Shown: positions 28,045-38,038 of the stretch, piece by piece
Layout: the number at the start of each line of letters is the position of its first letter
Numbering within the stretch: position 1 is the first letter of the stretch
Origin: CAZEKB01 sp964512225
Lineage (GTDB): Bacteria > Myxococcota_A > UBA796 > UBA9615
Assembly (NCBI GenBank): GCA_964512225.1
Contig: CAZEKB010000016.1
Coordinates: 1-64,000 of the forward strand
Direction of reading: 5' to 3'
Length of the DNA stretch: 64,000 nucleotides
Notes under the pieces: generated by a model
Seen by the model: the letters and a program-made list of their open reading frames with translations, nothing else
The model's database searches: none
What the model was told of the DNA's origin: nothing
Program-made: the position numbers and the translations under genes

Positions 28045-28749
28045 TCAGTTCGGGACGCCGGTGATGTTGGCGAGCACGTCGTTGTGCTGGTGCTGCCAGG
28101 GGCTCAGCTCGCCTTGGGAGAGGCCGGAGACGTCGAACTGGACGATCCCCGTGCCCTGGACGAGCCACCAGTCGCCCTCCATCTCGGTGTCGCCCGCGTC
28201 GCTCGTCATCGAGAGGTGCCACGCGCTGTCGATGACCTGGCCGTTGAACTCCAGGGGCTCCTGGATGGCGCCGGTGGTCGCGACGGTCCACACCATGCCG
28301 CCCCCCGAGCCGCTCCAGGTGGAGTCGTTGAAGGCGTTGCCCACCGCGAACGGGACGCCGTCGTCGTCCATGAAGAGGCTGCCGATGTCCATGGCGGCGG
28401 GGTTGGAGTCCCAGCCCATGAAGTGCCAGCCGGCGGGGCGGTCGACGAAGTAGAGGACGGCGGACCAGTGGTCCCACTCCGCCTGGTCTCGGGCGAAGCC
28501 GTCGACCATCGCCTGCGCGTCGCCGAAGTAGAAGCGGTAGGCCTGCCAGGCCTCGCCCGCGGGCGTCGCGCTGCCCTCGCTGATCATGTATCCGACGTTC
28601 GCGTCGTCGTCGTGCGTGAACTTCCAGAAGTGGCCCGCCGTGCCGGGGAACATCCGACCGATGTCGAAGCCGGTGACGGCGACCGTCGGCTCGCAGGCCG
28701 TGGCGGTGAGGGCGAGTGGCACCAGGAGGAGGAGGCAGAGGCGTCGCAT
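28045..28749 (-). CDS. Lipoprotein of unknown function
   Basis: 234 residues. Signal peptide with lipobox LTATACEP (Cys19), so it is probably an outer- or inner-membrane lipoprotein. The mature part is rich in Trp, Phe and Asp (GHFWKFTHDDDANVGY, WDHWSAVLYFVDRPAGWHF) and looks like a beta-sandwich; I recognise no family. ATG 28749 has TACGTT 6 nt upstream and no ribosome site, indicating a probable leaderless transcript. It is a stand-alone gene between the SPFH gene and the Tam operon. Confidence 0.75.
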   Translation of the reverse strand: MRRLCLLLLVPLALTATACEPTVAVTGFDIGRMFPGTAGHFWKFTHDDDANVGYMISEGSATPAGEAWQAYRFYFGDAQAMVDGFARDQAEWDHWSAVLYFVDRPAGWHFMGWDSNPAAMDIGSLFMDDDGVPFAVGNAFNDSTWSGSGGGMVWTVATTGAIQEPLEFNGQVIDSAWHLSMTSDAGDTEMEGDWWLVQGTGIVQFDVSGLSQGELSPWQHQHNDVLANITGVPN

Positions 28750-28834
28750 GCGCCGAACGTAACACGCGCGCGTGAGCGGACGCCCCGGCCGGGAAGGGAC
28801 CGGGACGTCCGTCGGTTTCGACCCTATGAGGGGG

Positions 28835-29671
28835 TCAGCGGGCGGCCGCGGTGACGGCGGCGACGTCCACGATGGCGGCGGCGGACCCGTCCCCGGAGAC
28901 GACGGGCATCTTGCCGTCCCACTTCTCCACCGCGCGGAGCTGCAGGATCTCGGGGGTGAGGGTCTCGCGCAGCATCGTCTGGGCTTCGGCCTCGGCGCGG
29001 GCCTTGGCGAGGGCGGCTTCGGCCATGCCCTGGGCCTTGGCGACGCGCTGGCGGGCCTCGATCTCGATGCGCTGGAGGTCGTTGGTCGCCTTCTTGGCGT
29101 TCTCCTCGGCGACCTGCTTGTCCTCGACCGCCGCCTGGTACTTGTCGTCGAACTTGAAGTCGACGATCGACAGCTCGGTGACCACGAGGTGGCTCTTGTC
29201 GAGCGTCGCGGTGATGTAGTCGGCGATGGTCTTCTTGACCTCTTCGCGCTTCGTCACGAGCTCCTGGGCCGTGTACTTCGCGGTGGACGCCTTGACGGCC
29301 TCCTGGAGGGCGGGGGCCACGATCGTCTGCTCGACGGAGTCGAGCTTGCCGATGTCCTGGAAGACCTCGACGGCGTGGTCGGAGTGGAGCCGGTAGTTCA
29401 GGGCGATGATCGAGGTCACGACCTGCAGGTCCTTCGAAGACGCGCTGGCCTTCGCCTCCATCTTCTGCACCCTCAGCGGCATGTTCACGTAGTGGTCCTT
29501 GAACCAGGTCCGCCAGTGGAGCCCCTCGGTCCGAGGTTCGCGGTGGACCTCGCCCCACTCGGCGAGAACGCCGACGGTGCCCGACTCGACGGTGTGCGGC
29601 GAGCAGGCGGCGGTGGCGAGGCTGGAGGCGAGGAGGAGGGCGGCGAGGGACGAAGAAACGAGGCGCTTCAC
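28835..29671 (-). CDS. SPFH/prohibitin-like lipoprotein
   Basis: 278 residues. The signal sequence ends LATAACSP (Cys23), so this SPFH protein is likely to be lipid-anchored, unlike usual stomatin/prohibitin proteins which have a membrane helix. The SPFH domain (about 27-215) includes VGVLAEWGEVHREPRTEGLHW, VVTSIIALNYRLHSDH and LSIVDFKFDDKY, and is followed by a charged coiled coil (VEDKQVAEENAKKA through AKARAEAEAQTM) and a hydrophobic Ala-rich end. Such proteins form ring or scaffold assemblies at membranes. The GTG start at 29671 has AGGA about 8 nt upstream. Role in this organism unknown. Confidence 0.87.
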   Translation of the reverse strand: MKRLVSSSLAALLLASSLATAACSPHTVESGTVGVLAEWGEVHREPRTEGLHWRTWFKDHYVNMPLRVQKMEAKASASSKDLQVVTSIIALNYRLHSDHAVEVFQDIGKLDSVEQTIVAPALQEAVKASTAKYTAQELVTKREEVKKTIADYITATLDKSHLVVTELSIVDFKFDDKYQAAVEDKQVAEENAKKATNDLQRIEIEARQRVAKAQGMAEAALAKARAEAEAQTMLRETLTPEILQLRAVEKWDGKMPVVSGDGSAAAIVDVAAVTAAAR

Positions 29672-29780
29672 GGAGGTCCTTTCGTGACGAGGTGTCGATC
29701 GCGTCTCGGGGTGGGCCTACGCAGCGGGCGGCCGAGGTATTTCCCGGCGGGCGGGTCCCGAGGGCGCCACCAGCCGCCCC

Positions 29781-30000
29781 GGCGCTCGGCCCAGGGTCCG
29801 AGGGCGAGAAGGGTCTCTCGGCCACGGGGAGGTGGGCCGAGCCGAGGCGGCGGCGGCGAGAGGGGATTCTCGGCACGGGGTGCTCGGCCCGGCCCAGGGT
29901 CCGGGGGCGAGCAGGGATTCTCGCCCCGGGGTGCTCGGCCCCGCCCGGAGCCCGGGGCCGACCAGGGATTCTCGCCCCGGGGCTCTCGGCCCGGCCCACT
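29781..30000. repeat. 51-bp tandem repeat array
   Basis: About four tandem units; the recurring GGATTCTC(G) words start at 29864, 29915 and 29966, exactly 51 bp apart, with a more divergent unit 52 bp earlier (29812). The array fills the 378-bp gap between the SPFH gene (minus) and the MopE-like lipoprotein (plus). All frames stay open because 51 is a multiple of three, and either strand could encode a 17-residue repeat (GRAPRGENPCSPPDPGP on the minus strand), but no start with a ribosome site is seen. More likely non-coding. Confidence 0.7.
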
Positions 30001-30038
30001 CGCCCGGCCCGCCACCCGCCGTCGCGGCGCCCGCGGGG

Positions 30039-30044
30039 TAGGCT
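30039..30044 (+). promoter_or_regulatory. TAGGCT -10-like box before the MopE-like gene
   Basis: TAGGCT lies 5 nt upstream of ATG 30050, with no Shine-Dalgarno, consistent with a leaderless mRNA. The 51-bp repeat array lies directly upstream and may carry the rest of the promoter. Confidence 0.4.
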
Positions 30045-30049
30045 CGGGC

Positions 30050-31798
<1,749 letters not shown>

Positions 31799-31845
31799 CC
31801 CGCGGGGCCGGCGGACTCGCGGGGGCCGACCTTAGACTTCGAGCC

Positions 31846-32502
31846 ATGAACCTCCCCCTGATCCTCGGCGTCGCCGTCGGCGTGGCGGCCGGCCTCCTCC
31901 TCTTCGCGGTCGCGCGCAAGACGGTGAAGATGGCGGTCGTCCTCGCCCTGCTCCTCGCGGGCTCCCTCGGCATCTACTACTTCCTGCGTCCCCTCGCTCC
32001 CGAGGGCGCCGAGGAGCGCATCGACAACGCGGCCGCCGTCGTGAAGACCGCCGCCGCCGGGGTCGCCGAGAAGGCCGGGGACGTGGCCGAGAAGGCCGGG
32101 GACGTGGCCGAGAAGGCCCTCGACGCCGTCGCCCAGGCCGCCGCCGAGGAGGCCGCCAAGGCCGCCGCCGCCGCCGCCCGAGAGGCCGCCGAGGCCGCCG
32201 CCGCAGGCGCGAAGGACGCCGCGCTGCTCGCCGCCGGGAAGGCCGCCGAGGCCGCCTCGCGAGCCGCCGACGCCGCGGGCCGCGCCGCGGAGGTCGCCAA
32301 GGAGAAGGGTGCCGTGGCCGCGAAGGAGGGCGGCGAGGCCGCGAAGGAGGCCGCCGAGATCGCCCGAGAGGCCGCCCGCAGGGCCAAGATCGCGGCGCGC
32401 AAGGCGACCGTGGCGGCCGAGCAGGCCGCGCGCCACGCCGCCAAGGTCGCGGGCGAGGAGCTGGACAAGGTCAAGGAAGTCGTCGACGACACCCCGCGAT
32501 GA
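31846..32502 (+). CDS. Ala-rich coiled-coil membrane protein
   Basis: 218 residues. Two hydrophobic helices at about 5-22 and 28-47 are followed by a ~165-residue Ala/Lys/Glu-rich helix with 11-residue-like periodicity (AEKAGDVAEKAGDVAEKALDA, AAKEGGEAAKEAAEIAREAARR). This resembles LEA or apolipoprotein-like amphipathic helices, but the composition is low-complexity and homology cannot be claimed. TAGACT lies 7 nt before ATG 31846, with no ribosome site. It overlaps the next gene by ATGA (32499-32502), so the two are coupled. Confidence 0.75.
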   Translation: MNLPLILGVAVGVAAGLLLFAVARKTVKMAVVLALLLAGSLGIYYFLRPLAPEGAEERIDNAAAVVKTAAAGVAEKAGDVAEKAGDVAEKALDAVAQAAAEEAAKAAAAAAREAAEAAAAGAKDAALLAAGKAAEAASRAADAAGRAAEVAKEKGAVAAKEGGEAAKEAAEIAREAARRAKIAARKATVAAEQAARHAAKVAGEELDKVKEVVDDTPR

Positions 32503-33584
32503 GGGCCGTCCTCGCCGCGCTCGCCTTCGCCCTCGGCTGCTCGGGGTCGGTCGCCGGGGAGGCTCCGCCGCGGTCACCGCCGCCGCCACCACCGGCGTCG
32601 TCGGCTCCCGCCGCCGCGTCGTCCATCGCCGTCCCCGACGGCATCGAGGGGATGACCGTGTCCTGTCCCACCTGGGGCTGGGAGTGGGGCACGGACGAGA
32701 TGGTCGACACCATGGTCGAGCTGAAGGGGCTGGGCGTCGAGTGGATCGCGATCCACCCCTACGCGCGCATCAGCAACGACGGCACGGTGAGCTTCCGCCC
32801 CGTGGACCCCGCGGCCCCGCCGGAGCACATCGCCCGCCCGATCCGCGAGGCCCACGCGCGGGGGCTGAAGATCATGATCAAGCCCCACCTCGCCTACTGG
32901 CGGAGCAAGTGGAGCTGGCGCGGCGCCATCGACCTGCAGGGTGAGGAGCTCGGGCGCTTCTGGCGCAGCTACGGCCGGTGGATCGACGACATGGCCGTCG
33001 CGTCGGCGGGAGCCGACCTCTTCGTCGTGGGCACCGAGCTCGACCGCCTCACGCACCAGGAGGCCGAGTGGCGACGCGTGATCGCCTCCGTCCGGGCGCG
33101 CTACGACGGGCCCCTCACGTTTGCGTCGAACTGGGACTCCTACGGCAGCGTGCCCTTCTGGGACGCGCTGGATGCCGTGGGGATCCAGGCCTACTTCCCG
33201 CTCGTCGACGGCCCCGACGCCCCCACCGACGCCGCCGCCCTCGCCGCGGGCTGGGGGCGCGTGATGACCACCCTCACCGACTTCTCCCGCCGGGTGGACC
33301 GCCCCGTGGTGTTCACGGAGCTGGGCTACAACACCTCGGCGAAGGCGGCCCGCGAGCCCTGGGCCTACGACCGGGGGGGCCCCGACGCGGAGGGCATCCA
33401 GACGCGGTGCATGACCGCCGCGCTCGCCGCCATCGAGGAGACCCCGGCGGTGCGCGGGGCGTTCCTGTGGAAGTGGTTCCCGGGGCCCACCCACGCCGAG
33501 GACTTCCTGGCGTCCACCCCGGCGATGCGGTCCGTGCTCGGCAAGGCTTGGGGCGACGCCCCGAACCCGCCCGGATCCAAGTAG
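32499..33584 (+). CDS. GH113-like TIM-barrel lipoprotein
   Basis: 361 residues. Lipobox ALGCSGS (Cys14) and a Pro/Ala-rich spacer precede a TIM barrel. Sequence blocks GLGVEWIAIHPYAR, GLKIMIKPHLAYWRSKWSW, DLFVVGTELD, TFASNWDSYGSVPFWDALDAVGIQAYFPL and PVVFTELGYNTSAKAAREPW fit the GH113 mannanase-like family. The glutamates in VGTELD and FTELGY are the expected acid/base and nucleophile. Substrate cannot be assigned. It is translationally coupled to the coiled-coil gene and ends 11 bp before the TatT gene. Confidence 0.82.
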   Translation: MRAVLAALAFALGCSGSVAGEAPPRSPPPPPPASSAPAAASSIAVPDGIEGMTVSCPTWGWEWGTDEMVDTMVELKGLGVEWIAIHPYARISNDGTVSFRPVDPAAPPEHIARPIREAHARGLKIMIKPHLAYWRSKWSWRGAIDLQGEELGRFWRSYGRWIDDMAVASAGADLFVVGTELDRLTHQEAEWRRVIASVRARYDGPLTFASNWDSYGSVPFWDALDAVGIQAYFPLVDGPDAPTDAAALAAGWGRVMTTLTDFSRRVDRPVVFTELGYNTSAKAAREPWAYDRGGPDAEGIQTRCMTAALAAIEETPAVRGAFLWKWFPGPTHAEDFLASTPAMRSVLGKAWGDAPNPPGSK

Positions 33585-33595
33585 TCTCCGCGACC

Positions 33596-34498
33596 GTGCG
33601 ACACCTTCGACTCCCGCTCCTCCTCTCCGTCGCAGTCGTCCTGTCCGGCTGCTCCATCAAGCAGATCGCGCTCAAGGCCGTCGCGGACGAGCTGAGTGGC
33701 GGGACCGGGGGGACCTTCTCCCAGGACGAAGACCTGCAGTTCGTGGGCGAGAGCCTCCCGTTCGCCCTCAAGCTGATGGAGGGCATCAACGGCGCCGTCC
33801 CCGAGCACGTGGACATGAAGCTGACGCTCGCGTCGGGGTTCGTGCAGTACGGCGTCGTGTTCGTGGAGTGGCCCGCCGAGCAGCGGAAGTACGAGGACTT
33901 CTCGGCGTACCGCGAGGGGCAGAAGCGCGCGGGCGGCTTCTACCGTCGGGCCGCGAGCTACGCGCTCGACGCGCTCGACCTCCGTCACCCGGACTTCCGC
34001 GCACAGTACGAGGCGGACGCCGACGCCGTGCTCGCGAAGATGACCGCCGAGGACGTCCCCTACCTCTACTGGCTGGCCGCGGCGCAGATCTCCCAGGCGA
34101 GCAGCAACCTCGAGAACCCGGAGATGTTCGGCCTGTTCGCCGTCGCCGCGAACGTCATGAAGCGCTGCTACGAGCTCGACCCCGACTGGGACGACGGAGC
34201 CATCCACGAGATCCTCATCTCGCTCGAGCCCGCGCTCCCCATGCCCGGCGGCAAGGAGCGCAGCAAGCAGCACTACGACCGCGCCCGCGAGATCCAGGGT
34301 GACCGCAAGGCGGGCCCGCACGTGTCCTACGCAACAGCCGTGGCCCTCAAGAACCAGGACAGGGAGCTCTTCGTCGAGCTGCTCGACAGGGCGCTGGCGG
34401 TCGACCTCGACGCTCACCCCGACGACCGCCTCGCCAACGACTACGCCCAGCAGAAGGCCCGCTTCCTCCTCGACCACCTCGACGACTTGTTCCTGTAG
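33596..34498 (+). CDS. TRAP transporter TatT-family lipoprotein
   Basis: 300 residues. Lipobox VVLSGCSI (Cys19), then an all-helical, TPR-like body containing FVQYGVVFVEWPAEQRKYED, AYREGQKRAGGFYRRAASYALDAL and LYWLAAAQISQAS, matching the TRAP-associated TatT family. TatT proteins are thought to assemble at the membrane with a TRAP substrate-binding protein. The DctP gene follows 37 bp downstream. GTG 33596 has TAGTCT (33582-33587) 8 nt upstream, overlapping the previous stop codon, so a separate promoter is possible. Confidence 0.87.
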   Translation: MRHLRLPLLLSVAVVLSGCSIKQIALKAVADELSGGTGGTFSQDEDLQFVGESLPFALKLMEGINGAVPEHVDMKLTLASGFVQYGVVFVEWPAEQRKYEDFSAYREGQKRAGGFYRRAASYALDALDLRHPDFRAQYEADADAVLAKMTAEDVPYLYWLAAAQISQASSNLENPEMFGLFAVAANVMKRCYELDPDWDDGAIHEILISLEPALPMPGGKERSKQHYDRAREIQGDRKAGPHVSYATAVALKNQDRELFVELLDRALAVDLDAHPDDRLANDYAQQKARFLLDHLDDLFL

Positions 34499-34535
34499 CG
34501 GAACGCCCCCAGACGCGCCCACCGGAGCTGCCCCG

Positions 34536-35534
34536 ATGAACCGACGAGCCCTGCTCTCGACCCTCGCTTCTGTGCTCATCACAGCGTTCGCGGTCCCCGC
34601 TCAGGCGGCCGTGACCATCAAGATCGCCACCCTCGCCCCCGAGGGGTCCACCTGGTACAAGGCCGTCCGCAAGATCGCGGACGAGTGGGCCCGCATCAGC
34701 GAGGGCGAGGTCAACGTCAAGATCTACGCCGGGGGCGTCGTCGGCGACGAGGGCGCGGCCATCCGCAAGATGCGCATCGGTCAGCTGCACGCCGCCGCGA
34801 TCACGAACGTCGGCCTCGCGGACGTCGATCCCGCCGCTCAGGTCACCGCCGCGCCGCGGCTGATCCACACCTACGACGAGCTCGACTACGTCATGGCGAA
34901 GATGAACGCCCGCTTCGAGCAGCGCCTGCTCGACCAGGGGTTCGTGCTGCTGACCTGGGGCGACGTGGGCTGGGTGCACCTGTTCAGCAAGAACCCGCTG
35001 GCGGACCCCGCCCAGGCGGATGAGTTCAAGTGCTACGGCGGCGACGCGGCGAGCGCTCCCGCCATCGAAGCGATCGGCTTCCAGGCCGTCCCGCTCTCCT
35101 CCACGGACGTGCTCCCGTCGCTGCAGAGCGGTCTCATCGACACCTTCCCGGCGACGCCCCTCGCCGCGCTCTCGCAGCAGTGGTTCGCGCTCGCCAAGAA
35201 CATGCTCGACGTGCCGTGGTCGCCGCTCGTGGGCGCGACCGTCATCACCACCGACGCCTGGAACGCCATCCCGGCGCAGTACCACGCGGAGTTCAAGAAG
35301 GCCGCGCTCGCGGCGGGCGAGGACATCAAGACCGAGGTCCGCAAGCTCGATACGAAGGCCGTCGAGGTGATGAAGAAGTACGGCCTGAAGGTCACGGCCG
35401 TGGACGCCGAGGTGCGCGGGGCCTGGCAGGCCGCGGGGCGCAAGAGCTGGGCGGTCTTCCGCGGGAAGATGGTCCCCGAGGAGGTCTTCGACGAAGCCCA
35501 GCAGCACGTCGAGGACTTCCGCGCGAAGAAGTAG
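34536..35534 (+). CDS. dctP: TRAP transporter substrate-binding protein (DctP family)
   Basis: 332-residue periplasmic binding protein. Sec signal peptide with cleavage likely after AQA (about 24). The family core TIKIATLAPEGSTWYKAVRKIADEW, VKIYAGGVVGDEGAAIRKMRIGQLHAA and FPATPLAALSQQWF fits DctP proteins that bind organic acids or similar anions. It follows the TatT gene and has GGAG about 9 nt before ATG. Its permease is 2.5 kb downstream at 38039, beyond an inverted transglutaminase-like gene. Ligand unknown. Confidence 0.92.
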   Translation: MNRRALLSTLASVLITAFAVPAQAAVTIKIATLAPEGSTWYKAVRKIADEWARISEGEVNVKIYAGGVVGDEGAAIRKMRIGQLHAAAITNVGLADVDPAAQVTAAPRLIHTYDELDYVMAKMNARFEQRLLDQGFVLLTWGDVGWVHLFSKNPLADPAQADEFKCYGGDAASAPAIEAIGFQAVPLSSTDVLPSLQSGLIDTFPATPLAALSQQWFALAKNMLDVPWSPLVGATVITTDAWNAIPAQYHAEFKKAALAAGEDIKTEVRKLDTKAVEVMKKYGLKVTAVDAEVRGAWQAAGRKSWAVFRGKMVPEEVFDEAQQHVEDFRAKK

Positions 35535-35564
35535 GCGCCCCCCTCGCGGAGGGCGCCCCGGGGG

Positions 35565-37763
35565 CTACTCCGTGGTGAGCGTGAAGTCCGACGCCGCGTA
35601 CCCCATCACGCCGATGTGCAGCGTGCCCGCCGACGAGGCGGTGAAGGTCAGCGTCTCGTTGCCGCTGTAGGTCCAGGCCCGCTGATCGAAGTCGTTCAGC
35701 GTGGGGGCCGTGCCCTGCCGGAGGTAGAGGTCGACGTCGTTCGGCGCCGTGGTCTTGACGACGACCGTGCGGCCCGCGGCGACCTCGAGCGTGAAGCGCT
35801 TCCACTCGCCCTGGCCCACGTGCCCGGACTCGTTCAGGTTGGTCGTCGTGGGGGTCGGATCGTCCGGGGGCGTGTCCGTGCCCCCCGCCGTCGTGTAGGT
35901 GATGACGAGGTCGTAGGTGGCCGCCGTGTAGCCGCGGACGGACACGTAGTAGCTGCCCGCGCCCTCGAGCGCGACGGTCTCGCTGGAGCCGCTGGTGTAG
36001 GGCCGCGCGTCGTAGGACGACGTGGTGGGCTGCGCGCCCTCGCGGACGTACAGGTCGGCGTCGCCGGTGCCCGTCATCTCCACCCGGAAGGTCCCGGACA
36101 CGTTCTCGAACGGGCCGAAGTGCTCCCAGGCGGTCCGGGCGACCGAGCCGGACTCGTTCACGGTCGCCATCTCGGTCGAGCCGCCGCCCGTGGTGGTGGG
36201 CGCGAGCGACGCGTCGAGCAGCTCCTGGATGTGGGCGTAGGTGATGGCCCCGCCCGCGATGGGCGTGTCCCGGCGGCCGACGGGCAGCCACAGGAAGTCG
36301 GGGTGGTTCTGCTTGCTGGCGCCGATCCACTCGCCGCCGATCACCTTGCCCGCGGCGTCCACCTCGAGGATGTAGTTGTAGCGGTCGGTGCGGGTGAAGT
36401 CGTCGATGCGGTCGGCGAGGTTGCCGTCGAGCGACGACGGCGACTCGGTGATGTAGTCGACCTCGAGCTCGATGTGGAAGAAGGCCGCGGCCTCGTCGTT
36501 GAAGCGGTAGTCGGAGGGGACGGCGCCGCCGCCGGGGTTGGTCGAGACCTCGACCTTGACGTCGTAGGTGCTGCTCGTCGCGTAGCCGTTGACCGACACG
36601 TACAGCTCCGTCCCGTTGGACGGCACGGTGACGACGACCGACTCGGTGCTGCCGTTGAGGTAGGGGCGGCTGACCCAGTCGTTCGCGGTGGGCTGGGAGC
36701 CGAACCGGACGTAGAGGTCCGCGTCCCCGGAGCCCGTCATCGTGATGGTGACGGTCTCGCCCGCGGCCACCGCGATCTTCGGCTGGTGGAACCACGCGTC
36801 GCGGGCGACGGTCCCGCTGAACTCCTCGGCGCGGACCTCGGGGGTCGTGTCCTCGCCGTTGTCCTCGGGGACGCCGACCAGCTCGTTGGCGCGCTGGGCC
36901 GAAACCTCGGCCTGGCGGATCACGCGGTAGCCGCGCAGGGGCTGGTTCCAGACCTCGTCGTCGATCGTGCGGTCCTCGACGAACGACTGGTCCTTGAGGC
37001 CGAGGTAGTTCGTCAGGAGCACGTGGTACGTGCCGGGGTTGGTATCGGCGCACTCGGCGTCGGAGCCCGTGGGCCGGTCGTAGCCGTCGTACTCGATCTC
37101 GCCCGCGCCCATGTCGTCGTCGCAGCGGAGCGAGACGAACTTGGTGGTGGTCTTGTCCCACGCGAGCGAGACGAGCGCCTTGATGTCGTTGGGCTGGAAC
37201 GTCACGTCGTTGACAGTGACGGGGTTGACCGGCTCGGGCTCCATGATCGACGCGGGGGCCCAGGCGTGGCAGATGCCCCACCAGGTCGGGATGCATCGGC
37301 CCTCGGTCGCGCCCTCGCGCATCGCGCAGGCCTCGCCGATGTCGGCGTTGCACTGGCTGTCCTCGGTGCAGGCGGTGCGGGAGGAGTGGTGGTCGACGCC
37401 GTAGTGCTCGCTGACCTCGTCCTCGACGTTCGCGACGTCGAAGGCCTCGCCGTACTTCTCGGCGGGGGACTTGCTCGAGTCGCCGTTCCAGCGCTCGTTG
37501 ATGGAGTCCTCGTACACCGGCCAGTAGTTGCCGGCCCAGGGGGCGACGGACACGGTCGCGTTCGCGGGCAGCGCCGCCAGCGTGTACTCGAGGTCGTCCC
37601 CGAAGAGGGCGGGGTCGTCCTTGTCGGTCCAGGCGACCTTGTAGTCCTTGGTGCCGTCGGCGGCGGGGGGCTCGGTCACGCCGATGCCGAGCTCGTCGGC
37701 GTTGTAACAGCCGGCGGCGGTGACGAGGACGGCAGCGGCGACGAGCCGGGAGGAGAGATTCAT
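35565..37763 (-). CDS. Transglutaminase-elicitor-like lipoprotein with PPC domains
   Basis: 732 residues. Lipobox VTAAGCYN (Cys19). Residues about 50-320 match the transglutaminase elicitor family first known from Phytophthora cell-wall elicitors: WPVYEDSINERWNG, WWGICHAWAPASIMEPEP with likely nucleophile C165, NDVTFQPNDIKALVSLAW, and NPGTYHVLLTNYLG. The rest has three pre-peptidase C-terminal (PPC) type beta-domains (for example VTITMTGSGDADLYVRFGSQP, YVSVRGYTAATYDL). It may cross-link proteins outside the cell. ATG 37763 has AAGGA upstream. It lies inverted between dctP and the TRAP permease. Catalytic activity is inferred. Confidence 0.85.
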   Translation of the reverse strand: MNLSSRLVAAAVLVTAAGCYNADELGIGVTEPPAADGTKDYKVAWTDKDDPALFGDDLEYTLAALPANATVSVAPWAGNYWPVYEDSINERWNGDSSKSPAEKYGEAFDVANVEDEVSEHYGVDHHSSRTACTEDSQCNADIGEACAMREGATEGRCIPTWWGICHAWAPASIMEPEPVNPVTVNDVTFQPNDIKALVSLAWDKTTTKFVSLRCDDDMGAGEIEYDGYDRPTGSDAECADTNPGTYHVLLTNYLGLKDQSFVEDRTIDDEVWNQPLRGYRVIRQAEVSAQRANELVGVPEDNGEDTTPEVRAEEFSGTVARDAWFHQPKIAVAAGETVTITMTGSGDADLYVRFGSQPTANDWVSRPYLNGSTESVVVTVPSNGTELYVSVNGYATSSTYDVKVEVSTNPGGGAVPSDYRFNDEAAAFFHIELEVDYITESPSSLDGNLADRIDDFTRTDRYNYILEVDAAGKVIGGEWIGASKQNHPDFLWLPVGRRDTPIAGGAITYAHIQELLDASLAPTTTGGGSTEMATVNESGSVARTAWEHFGPFENVSGTFRVEMTGTGDADLYVREGAQPTTSSYDARPYTSGSSETVALEGAGSYYVSVRGYTAATYDLVITYTTAGGTDTPPDDPTPTTTNLNESGHVGQGEWKRFTLEVAAGRTVVVKTTAPNDVDLYLRQGTAPTLNDFDQRAWTYSGNETLTFTASSAGTLHIGVMGYAASDFTLTTE

Positions 37764-37845
37764 GGCGGGGGGTCCTTCGCGTTGAATTCGGCCGCACTGT
37801 GGGCCTCTCGAATCCATCCACAACCGAAAGCCGGGATCACCACAG

Positions 37846-37865
37846 AAAGAACACGCGCGTTCTTT
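37846..37865. promoter_or_regulatory. Inverted repeat AAAGAAC-N6-GTTCTTT
   Basis: A 7-bp perfect inverted repeat in one of the few AT-rich patches, about 80 bp upstream of the transglutaminase-like start (37763) and 170 bp upstream of the TRAP permease (38039). Its form fits a dimeric operator. With the following T-run it could also be a weak terminator on the plus strand. Confidence 0.4.
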
Positions 37866-37941
37866 TCAAATGGCCGAAGAACCGACGACGGGGGCTCCTG
37901 TCCGGACTCTCCTCCGCGTCGCAACCTCGAGGTCGCCGGCA

Positions 37942-37959
37942 TGGTCACTGCGGTGACCA
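37942..37959. promoter_or_regulatory. Inverted repeat TGGTCAC-N4-GTGACCA
   Basis: A 7-bp perfect inverted repeat with a 4-nt spacer, 80 bp upstream of the TRAP permease start. Size and symmetry suggest an operator for a dimeric repressor or activator. A TAGAGT hexamer at 38003-38008 could be the downstream -10 box. No regulator gene lies adjacent. Confidence 0.45.
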
Positions 37960-38038
37960 GGGGGGTGATTCGGGGAACGAGGCGCGGACGGTCGCGCGCG
38001 GGTAGAGTCCCGGCCGGATACGGAGCAGACCCCCGACG

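Noticed and set aside
29781..30000. CRISPR array
   Set aside because: The 51-bp units are contiguous and similar throughout, with no unique spacers and no cas genes nearby.
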